DNA from: Methanoregula sp.
Lineage (GTDB): Archaea > Halobacteriota > Methanomicrobia > Methanomicrobiales > Methanospirillaceae
Reading direction: 5' to 3'
Assembly (NCBI RefSeq): GCF_002835825.1
Contig: NZ_PIZH01000063.1
Location: 1-8,187, forward strand
DNA: 8,187 nt
Part shown: positions 1 through 6,100 of the stretch, in pieces
Layout of the letters: each line of letters opens with the position of its first letter
How positions within the stretch are numbered: position 1 is the first letter of the stretch
Notes under the pieces: generated by a model
The model's input: the letters and a program-made list of their open reading frames with translations, nothing else
Told to the model about the DNA's origin: nothing
The model's database searches: none
Made by a program: the position numbers and the translations under genes

Positions 1-1
1 G

Positions 2-1474
2 TATAAGGGTGGAAAGTATTCTGTCGTACTGAAAGCAAGCAATACAATGGGTGAGGGTTCGAAGACCCGTTCAGATTATATTACAGCGCTAAACGGCACG
101 CAGGTCACCGGAATAATAACAGATACAGTTTTTCAAAGCGGCGATATCATCCACAAAAATTTTTCGGCAAACGTTGGGAACAATCTACCGATAAATTTCC
201 ATTTTACAACGGATAGCAGAGATTTTGGCAAATCACTTAAAACGTTAATTTGGGAGAGCGAAGCACCAAGCGATGATAGCGATTTTTATCATATTATCAG
301 TGACTCCCATTATAGTGATAAAAACGTTGCATATACCTTGACTTTCATTCGCAATGACATATCAGCCCCCTCATCAATGAGACTGAATTTCAGTATTAAT
401 TCTAAATGGGAGACAGGGTCAGGAAATATTGCGACGGAGCGAACAAAAACATTTGTCATCGCTCATGGTTACAACACAAACGGTGATGAAGTTGGTATTA
501 TTCTTCCGACAACGTATGTCGGCAATGATACTGTCAACCAAATCGAGTATTTTGCTGTTGATGTCCCGTCCCAATACACGTACCTGAACAAATTCGCCCT
601 CGCCAAACTAAGCGGTTCCGGCAATCCCTTCCAGCTCATCACCCTGACCATCGCGAGCCAGGCAAACCCTCCCGCACCATCAGGTGATTCCGATTCATAT
701 GGTAACTCGGGAGCACCATCCGGCAGCAATAAAGGCCTCTCGGCACAGGCCCCTCAACAAGCGCCCGAACAAAAAGCTCCCGTGGCCTTCATTGATCCGG
801 GAAAGACAGCGCCCCTCTACGCAAACTCAGTCGGAGTCATAACACAGGAGACTACGCTCACATCCACCGACACGCTGGCATCCGTTGTGCTTGGAGAGGG
901 CACAATCGCAAAGGACAGTACCGGAAACCCGCTCTCCTCGATCAGCATCGCCTCCCTTGCGCCGGATGCAACTCCCGCAGCACCATCATCCGGCCAGGCA
1001 GTCATGATTGACGGAAGATCCTATGAGCTCGGGCCGGACGGTGCAACATTCTCGCCGGGGATTACCGTTACGTTCACCATCCCGCAGGCGCAGTGGGGCA
1101 AAGAGTATTCGCTGATGATGTACGACAGGGCAACCGGCACCTGGTCGGAAATCCCCGGCAGTTTCAATGCAAAAGACGGGACATTCACCGCCGTGCTGTC
1201 GCATTTCTGCTGTGTCGCGCTCTTTGAAAAGGACATTGGGCAACCGGTTGTCCGCCGCACAACCGGCATCCCGCAACCGGAACCTGCACGGCTCGCGCCG
1301 GTCGCAACACCGACTCCCCAGCCGCCCCAGAACGCGCTCTCGATCGTGTTCAGCATGGCAGAGTGGGTTTCGGGCGAAGCCGTGAACCGCAGCAGTTACC
1401 TGACCGCTCTTGGAATCATCTGTATCATTGTCCTCTCCATCATGCTCCTGCACCGGCGGCGGAATAATCCCTGA
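2..1474 (+). CDS. PKD-domain surface protein with C-terminal membrane anchor (5'-truncated by window)
   Basis: The reading frame is open from the first in-frame codon at position 2, so the Met at 47 is internal and the true start lies upstream of the window. The first visible residues (YKGGKYSVVLKASN, then TRSDYITA) match the closing strands of a PKD domain, a beta-sandwich common in methanogen surface proteins. Counting from Met47, residues 20-205 are an unrecognised, probably beta-rich, polar region. Residues 206-246 are a Pro/Ser/Gln/Ala linker. Residues 260-395 form a second beta module ending in TGTWSEIP and SHFCCVALF, reminiscent of the ZU5/GAIN-like modules near the C terminus of archaeal surface proteins. 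A second Pro-rich linker spans 400-430. Residues 452-469 are hydrophobic and are followed by HRRRNNP, a classic anchor with a cytoplasmic positive tail. The likely role is an exported adhesin or envelope protein; no catalytic motif was seen. The 3' end converges on trkH with 20 bp between them. Confidence 0.85.
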   Translation, partial: YKGGKYSVVLKASNTMGEGSKTRSDYITALNGTQVTGIITDTVFQSGDIIHKNFSANVGNNLPINFHFTTDSRDFGKSLKTLIWESEAPSDDSDFYHIISDSHYSDKNVAYTLTFIRNDISAPSSMRLNFSINSKWETGSGNIATERTKTFVIAHGYNTNGDEVGIILPTTYVGNDTVNQIEYFAVDVPSQYTYLNKFALAKLSGSGNPFQLITLTIASQANPPAPSGDSDSYGNSGAPSGSNKGLSAQAPQQAPEQKAPVAFIDPGKTAPLYANSVGVITQETTLTSTDTLASVVLGEGTIAKDSTGNPLSSISIASLAPDATPAAPSSGQAVMIDGRSYELGPDGATFSPGITVTFTIPQAQWGKEYSLMMYDRATGTWSEIPGSFNAKDGTFTAVLSHFCCVALFEKDIGQPVVRRTTGIPQPEPARLAPVATPTPQPPQNALSIVFSMAEWVSGEAVNRSSYLTALGIICIIVLSIMLLHRRRNNP

Positions 1475-1494
1475 GAACAGGATCCGGCAGGCGG

Positions 1495-2991
1495 TTACTG
1501 GTAACGGGTCTCTGATACGTCTTTTGCAAGATCGTCCCGGATCTCCCGGAAGATGCCCATCGCGATGATGAGGACCGGCACAATCTCGATCCTCCCGAGC
1601 CACATGAGGATAATAAAAAGCCACTTGATAGAGAACGGGCTCATCGGATCGATGAACCCGACAGAGACTCCAGAGTTACTGAGCGCGGAGACGATCTCGA
1701 AAACCACCTCATCCAGCCGGAATGACGTGATATAGAGATGGAGGGCAACAACGGTCGCAAGGAAAATGGTCAGGACGTAGATAACGATGACAAGCAGGTT
1801 CTTTGAAACGGCAAGGTTCGAGCGCTCAACGGAGAGGGTTCTTCCGCCAACCCTGAGGGGCACAAGGACCCGGCTGCTGACAAAAAATCGCCGGAACCAC
1901 CATTTCACGCCCGCAAAGACAAGGGCAAGCCGGTTGATCTTGATGCCCCCGGCAGTGCTCCCCATTGCACCGCCAATGAAGACCATCATGGCGAGGATCG
2001 CGAGGGGGACGGTTGCCCAGTGGTGGAGGTTGGAGTTCTGGAGACCGCAGGTGGTGATCCCGGAGATCGCAGTGAAGGTCCCCTGGCGGAGCGCCGAAAG
2101 GGGCGCGAGGTCGCTGAAAATATAGAGATCGAGCGATATAAGTGCAGCTCCGATCGCTGCAATCAGCAGGAGGATCCGGACCGTCTGATCGCGGAAGATC
2201 CCCATGACCTTGCCGTGGTACAGGAAGAGGAAGACCTTGAACGGGACGGAGCCGGCAAACATCACGGGTATCAGGAGAGCTTCGAGGGCTGCATTGTCAT
2301 AGTACGCAAGACCGCTGTCGTGAAGGGTGAACCCGCCTGTCGCGATGGTTGTCATGACGAGGTTTAAGGAATCCCAGAGCGGGATTCCTGTCAGCATCAC
2401 AAGACCCGTGAAACCGAAGGTGAGGACGAGATAGATCATCCAGAGCCTCCGGCTCGATGAGGTTGTGGCAGAGACCAGGGCATCTTCCCGGCCTTCTGCA
2501 CGGTACATCCTGAACAGGGAGACCCGCGTCTTCGTGCGCAGGGAGATGCCGAACACGATGACGCCAATGCCGCCGACCCACTGCATGAACGACCGCCAGA
2601 AGAGGAGCGTGTTTGGCGCCTGGTCAAGGGACGGGATCATCGAGAAGGCAGTCCCGGTCCAGCCGGCCATGGCCTCGAAGACCGCATCCGTGTAGGACAT
2701 ATTGAGGCCGAAGACGAACGGCAGGGCCCCGACAAAGGCGATGGCAAGCCAGGAGAGGGCAACCGCAGCGAGCGTTGCGGAGAACGAAGGTTCGATATCC
2801 TCATGGGGGATATGCGAGATCAAAAACCCGGTTGCAAGAAAGGCAAACGGGGCTGTTGCCATGGGAAGGAGGAGGTCCCATTCACCGAAGATTGCAAGAA
2901 CAAGAAACGGCAGGAGCGATACGATGCCAAGGAACTCGAAGATGAGTCCCATATCGTGCGCGATCATGGCAAGGTGCCGGGTCCGCTTCAT
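1495..2991 (-). CDS. trkH: TrkH/KtrB-family potassium uptake protein, 498 aa
   Basis: This is the membrane pore subunit of a Trk/Ktr-type K+ uptake system, with four membrane-pore-membrane repeats. The P-loops are visible around residues 105-118 (FEAMAGWTGTAFSM), 208-222 (TTIATGGF), 304-317 (GITTCGL) and 431-446 (SALSNSGVSVGF). Other family signatures are FWRSFMQWVGGIGV (131-144), GGAMGSTAGGIK (340-351) and MWLGRIEIVPVL (463-474). Length is normal for TrkH. The filter glycines of repeats 2-4 are present (G219, G316, G441), but repeat 1 has Ala115 where Gly is expected. Spacing to the conserved Arg (R133) is the usual 18 residues, so this is not an alignment slip. The Met at 2989-2991 is chosen because it precedes the first hydrophobic helix by a short basic segment; Met9 or Met14 are possible, and upstream there is only a weak GGAT. 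The usual cytoplasmic RCK partner TrkA/KtrA is not in the window. The gene is divergent from the AI-2E-family gene. Confidence 0.93.
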   Translation of the reverse strand: MKRTRHLAMIAHDMGLIFEFLGIVSLLPFLVLAIFGEWDLLLPMATAPFAFLATGFLISHIPHEDIEPSFSATLAAVALSWLAIAFVGALPFVFGLNMSYTDAVFEAMAGWTGTAFSMIPSLDQAPNTLLFWRSFMQWVGGIGVIVFGISLRTKTRVSLFRMYRAEGREDALVSATTSSSRRLWMIYLVLTFGFTGLVMLTGIPLWDSLNLVMTTIATGGFTLHDSGLAYYDNAALEALLIPVMFAGSVPFKVFLFLYHGKVMGIFRDQTVRILLLIAAIGAALISLDLYIFSDLAPLSALRQGTFTAISGITTCGLQNSNLHHWATVPLAILAMMVFIGGAMGSTAGGIKINRLALVFAGVKWWFRRFFVSSRVLVPLRVGGRTLSVERSNLAVSKNLLVIVIYVLTIFLATVVALHLYITSFRLDEVVFEIVSALSNSGVSVGFIDPMSPFSIKWLFIILMWLGRIEIVPVLIIAMGIFREIRDDLAKDVSETRYQ

Positions 2992-3015
2992 CTGCTATCC
3001 AAGCTGATTGGTACC

Positions 3016-3028
3016 GTAATAGTGTTAT
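3016..3028 (-). promoter_or_regulatory. Weak TATA-like box candidate for trkH
   Basis: On the minus strand, an AT-rich stretch reading about TAACACTATTAC lies roughly 25-37 nt upstream of the trkH ATG. If used as an archaeal TATA box it would give a leaderless or very short-leader mRNA. It departs from a good TATA consensus, so the assignment is tentative. Confidence 0.25.
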
Positions 3029-3071
3029 GGGTATCGTTCCGTTGACAGGTGCGTGGGCTCATCCGGGCACA

Positions 3072-3086
3072 ATCATGCTTTTAATG
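3072..3086 (+). promoter_or_regulatory. TATA-like box for the AI-2E-family gene
   Basis: The AT-rich element CTTTTAAT at 3078-3085 is centred about 33 nt before the ATG at 3115. With the usual archaeal spacing of about 26 nt, transcription would start near 3108 and leave a leader of about 7 nt. That agrees with the absence of a Shine-Dalgarno sequence before this start codon. Confidence 0.45.
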
Positions 3087-3114
3087 CCCGGCCCCGAACA
3101 ATAACTAGCCGTCC

Positions 3115-4152
3115 ATGTCCCTCATCAAAAATGAGCAGTTCCCGTTCATCCTCATGGTCATCCTGACCGTTGCTGCCATCATCCTCTTCTGGCCGGTCAT
3201 GGACATGGTACTGCTCGGGGCATCGCTTGCGATCGTCCTCATGCCGGCCTTCCATTGGCTCATACAACACGCCCGCCCGGTGATCTCTGCTGCATTCATC
3301 ACCATTGCGACATTCTGTGCGTTTGCTTGTGTGATCGGGTTTACCCTGTATGTCTTTTCGTCCAATGCGGAGACCCTGACCGTCATGTTCTCCGCGATTG
3401 CCGGTTGGATCAATAACCCGGAGACCAGTTTTACCGTTTTTGGTTTCCCCCTCAACAAGGCAGGGATTATCAGTCTCCTGAACACCGGCCGACTGATGTT
3501 CGTGGGTTACGAGGAGACGTTCATTGCAAACCTGAGTTACATCCTCTTCAAGGCATTCATCTTCTTCTTCACACTCTTTGTCCTCCTCCTTCATGGCGAG
3601 GAACTAAAACGGCGGATCATGGAGCACATGCCCGACACCCTGAATTCGTACGTGACCCGGCTTTCGGATGTAACGGTCGATACCCTGTATGCAATCTATG
3701 TTGTCCAGGTTGCTATTGCTGTCCTCACCTTTTTCATCGCCCTCCCGGTCTTCTGGCTGCTCGGGTACGGGGATGTCATCTTCTATGCGTTCTTTGCCGC
3801 ATTCTGCGAGCTCGTCCCCATCCTCGGTTCATCGATCGCGTTTCTCCTGATCGGCACGTACGCGCTGGTTATCGGGGATATAGAGGGTGTCCTGATCCTC
3901 TTCTTCCTCGGCTATATCGTGGTCTCCTGCATGCCGGAGATCTTTATCCGGCCGGTCCTGGTGGGGCGGCGTGTGAAGATCCGTCCGGTTATCATGTTCA
4001 TCGGGATTGTCGGGGGGCTCCTGACTATGGGGCTTGCCGGGTTCGTTCTTGGCCCGGTCATTGTCGTCCTCCTCATTACGAGCTACCGGATGTATGTGCA
4101 GGACAAAAAAGAGATGGCACAACAGGAAGTCATGGATGTAACGCCACGATGA
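3115..4152 (+). CDS. AI-2E (UPF0118) family transporter, 345 aa
   Basis: This is a polytopic membrane protein of the AI-2E/PerM/UPF0118 family. Hydrophobic segments lie near residues 11-48, 56-81, 140-160, 193-215, 220-250, 255-275 and 290-323. A large extracytoplasmic or amphipathic loop lies at about 82-140, a common place for it in the family. Family signatures are strong in the second half: CELVPILGSS (231-240), then RPVLVGRRVKIRPVIMF (279-295), then GGLLTMGLAGFVLGPV (300-315). The length is typical. Despite the family name, an AI-2 exporter role is doubtful here. Some characterised relatives act as Na+(Li+)/H+ antiporters, and the K+ transporter neighbours make ion exchange the more attractive inference. 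The ATG at 3115 has no clear ribosome binding site but a TATA-like box sits at leaderless spacing. The gene ends 77 bp before the first kup. The substrate cannot be told from the sequence. Confidence 0.9.
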   Translation: MSLIKNEQFPFILMVILTVAAIILFWPVMDMVLLGASLAIVLMPAFHWLIQHARPVISAAFITIATFCAFACVIGFTLYVFSSNAETLTVMFSAIAGWINNPETSFTVFGFPLNKAGIISLLNTGRLMFVGYEETFIANLSYILFKAFIFFFTLFVLLLHGEELKRRIMEHMPDTLNSYVTRLSDVTVDTLYAIYVVQVAIAVLTFFIALPVFWLLGYGDVIFYAFFAAFCELVPILGSSIAFLLIGTYALVIGDIEGVLILFFLGYIVVSCMPEIFIRPVLVGRRVKIRPVIMFIGIVGGLLTMGLAGFVLGPVIVVLLITSYRMYVQDKKEMAQQEVMDVTPR

Positions 4153-4183
4153 GGTCCGCTGGAAACAGTACCCGGACAATTCC

Positions 4184-4197
4184 GGAAAGATATTAAG
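4184..4197 (+). promoter_or_regulatory. TATA-like box upstream of the first kup
   Basis: A purine-rich stretch GGAAAGA is followed by TATTAAG (4191-4197), resembling an archaeal BRE plus TATA box. At typical spacing transcription would start near 4219, giving a leader of about 10 nt before the GTG at 4230. This suggests kup has its own promoter even though it lies only 77 bp after the AI-2E-family gene. Confidence 0.5.
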
Positions 4198-4199
4198 TT

Positions 4200-4213
4200 C
4201 ACTCTGATCAGTG
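4200..4213 (+). promoter_or_regulatory. Small operator-like inverted repeat at the expected kup start site
   Basis: CACT and AGTG flank CTGATC, and the overlapping CTGATCAG (4204-4211) is a perfect 8-bp palindrome. It sits between the TATA-like box and the start codon, where an archaeal repressor would block polymerase. It is short and could be chance. Confidence 0.2.
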
Positions 4214-4229
4214 ATCGGTAGGGATATCC

Positions 4230-6038
4230 GTGAGTGCAGGCACTGCACCGGGGATTATCAAATCCATCGGACTGGTGTTCGGGGACATCGGGACAAGCCC
4301 CATCTACGCGCTTACAGCGATCTTTCTCATCCTCCCGTCAACACCTGCCAATGTCATGGGGATTTTGTCCCTGGTTATCTGGACCCTGACAATTCTCGTG
4401 ACCGTGGAATATACGTTTCTTGCCATGAACATTGGTAAGAAAGGCGAAGGAGGGACGATAGTGCTCAGGGAGGTCCTCCTCTCCCTCTTAACATCCGGCC
4501 ACCAGGTCGCATTCGTTTCCTTCCTTGCCATTATCGGTGTTGCCCTGTTTATTGGCGATGGGGTCATCACACCGGCAATCAGTATCCTTTCGGCAGTAGA
4601 GGGCGTCCTGCTTATCCCTTCGTTTGGCGCCACCAGCCAGTGGATCCTGATGGGCATGGCAGGGACCATTGCCGTCGCGCTCTTCCTCTTCCAGGTAAAA
4701 GGCACAGAACGGGTGGCATTTACCTTCGGACCGGTGATGGTACTCTGGTTTGCCGTCCTTTCGGTGACTGGGATCGCCTCTATCATTACTGCCCCGTCAG
4801 TTCTCTTTGCAATCAGCCCGGGGTATGCAGTCTCATTCCTTTCCCGTCACGGCATCGAAGGATTCCTTATCCTTTCTTCGGTGATCCTTGTTGCGACCGG
4901 GGGCGAGGCACTCTATGCTGACATGGGGCACCTGGGAAAAAAACCGATCGTGCATGCATGGTATATTGTTTTTTCAGCACTCGTACTGAGCTATCTTGGG
5001 CAGGGAGCGTTTTTGATCAACCACCCGGATGCCCATAACGTGCTTTTCGAGATGGTCTATTCTGAGTTCCATGTTGCATACGTCCCCTTCCTTCTCTTAA
5101 GCATCGTTGCCACGGTCATTGCATCGCAGGCCATGATCTCGGGAATTTTCTCGATCGTTTTCCAGGGGATCACAACGCGGATGATGCCTCTGATGCGCAT
5201 CAATTTCACCTCACCTCACATACGCTCGCAGATCTATATCGATGTCGTGAACTGGATGCTGCTTGCCGCAGTCCTCCTTATGATCCTCATCTTCCGGACT
5301 TCCGGCAACCTTGCCCATGCCTATGGCCTTGCAGTCAGCGGGACCATGGCGATCACCGGGATCCTGCTCACCTGGATCTTCCTGCGCAGAAAAAAGATTG
5401 TACTGAGTCTTGTGGCCGGAGGAGTTCTCATCGTGAATTTCCTGTTCCTGTCTGCAAATTTCCATAAGATTCCCTATGGCGGCTACTGGTCTCTCATCAT
5501 CGCGGCGATACCGTTTGGAATAATTCTTATCTATGTGAAAGGCCAGGAAAAGCTCCAGAGCGCACTAATACCGGTACCGTTTTGCACGTTTGAAGAGGAA
5601 TTCGAAAGAACGTATCGTGATGCGGAAAAAATACCGGGAACCGCACTATACTTCACCCGGGACTTCCGCCAGGTCCCGCCCTATATCCCCAGGACGCTGT
5701 TTACGAACGGGATCCTGTATGAAGAGAATATCCTTGTCTCTGTCATCAGGACAGAACAGCCATTTGGCGTCACCTGGGGCATCATCCGGGAAGTAACCGA
5801 GGGGTTTTCGGTTTTTGAGATATATCTTGGGTATATGGAAATCGTGGATCTTGATGCCATTATCCGGGAAACCGGTGTGCAGGAACGTACCATCTTCTAT
5901 GGGATGGAAGAGATCCTGACAGTTCACCCGGTCTGGAGGATCTTTGCTGCGATCAAACGCCTTTCGCCTTCGGTTGTCCAGTTCTATAAGCTTCCGTCCG
6001 GGAAGATCCATGGAGTCATCACAAGAATTGAGATGTGA
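4230..6038 (+). CDS. kup: Kup-family potassium transporter, first copy, 602 aa
   Basis: This is a Kup/HAK/KT family K+ uptake protein of the cytoplasmic membrane; characterised members are H+-coupled. Family motifs occur in order: GLVFGDIGTSPIYAL (14-28, including D19, the Asp in the family's GDIGTSP motif), GEGGTIVL (72-79), GDGVITPAISILSAVEG (109-125), GGEALYADMGHLG, YLGQGAFL, IASQAMISGIFSI, SQIYIDVVNWML and YGLAVSGTMAITG. The membrane part ends near residue 436. A cytoplasmic domain of about 165 residues follows and closes with the family-typical FYKLPSGKIHGVITRIEM (585-602), so the protein is complete. It is slightly shorter than the 622-residue E. coli Kup. The start is GTG at 4230, with AGGG at 4220-4223 as a modest ribosome binding site. 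This gives an N terminus that lines up with the second copy. A TATA-like box lies about 35 nt upstream. The two copies are 62 bp apart and probably co-transcribed. Confidence 0.93.
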   Translation: MSAGTAPGIIKSIGLVFGDIGTSPIYALTAIFLILPSTPANVMGILSLVIWTLTILVTVEYTFLAMNIGKKGEGGTIVLREVLLSLLTSGHQVAFVSFLAIIGVALFIGDGVITPAISILSAVEGVLLIPSFGATSQWILMGMAGTIAVALFLFQVKGTERVAFTFGPVMVLWFAVLSVTGIASIITAPSVLFAISPGYAVSFLSRHGIEGFLILSSVILVATGGEALYADMGHLGKKPIVHAWYIVFSALVLSYLGQGAFLINHPDAHNVLFEMVYSEFHVAYVPFLLLSIVATVIASQAMISGIFSIVFQGITTRMMPLMRINFTSPHIRSQIYIDVVNWMLLAAVLLMILIFRTSGNLAHAYGLAVSGTMAITGILLTWIFLRRKKIVLSLVAGGVLIVNFLFLSANFHKIPYGGYWSLIIAAIPFGIILIYVKGQEKLQSALIPVPFCTFEEEFERTYRDAEKIPGTALYFTRDFRQVPPYIPRTLFTNGILYEENILVSVIRTEQPFGVTWGIIREVTEGFSVFEIYLGYMEIVDLDAIIRETGVQERTIFYGMEEILTVHPVWRIFAAIKRLSPSVVQFYKLPSGKIHGVITRIEM

Positions 6039-6057
6039 CAGGGTAAACCTCACAAAA

Positions 6058-6073
6058 AAGAGAAAGCATTATC
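6058..6073 (+). promoter_or_regulatory. Possible weak internal promoter between the two kup genes
   Basis: The 62-bp gap holds an A-rich stretch (AAAAAAGAGAAAG) leading into CATTATC (6067-6073), centred about 31 nt before the second kup ATG. A similar AAAGCATTAT string recurs at 8124-8132. It could let the second kup be expressed independently, though it is a weak TATA match. No oligo-T terminator is visible in the gap. Confidence 0.25.
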
Positions 6074-6100
6074 CCCAAACCTGATGAGACGTAATGAAGA

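Noticed and set aside
1475..1494. Possible bidirectional terminator between the surface gene and trkH
   Set aside because: The 20-bp gap has no oligo-T run on either strand and only trivial inverted repeats.
986..1624. Long minus-strand open frame (212 codons) opposite the surface-protein 3' end
   Set aside because: It overlaps two well-supported genes, has a biased Arg/His/Pro/Cys composition typical of antisense GC-rich frames, and resembles no family.
3008..3020. GGTACC-centred near-palindrome in the trkH/AI-2E divergent region
   Set aside because: Only the six-base core is symmetric and the flanks are offset, so it is expected by chance.
3073..3594. Minus-strand open frame of 173 codons opposite the AI-2E-family gene
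   Set aside because: The product is highly charged and low-complexity (Glu/Asp/Arg), the usual antisense image of a hydrophobic membrane-protein gene.
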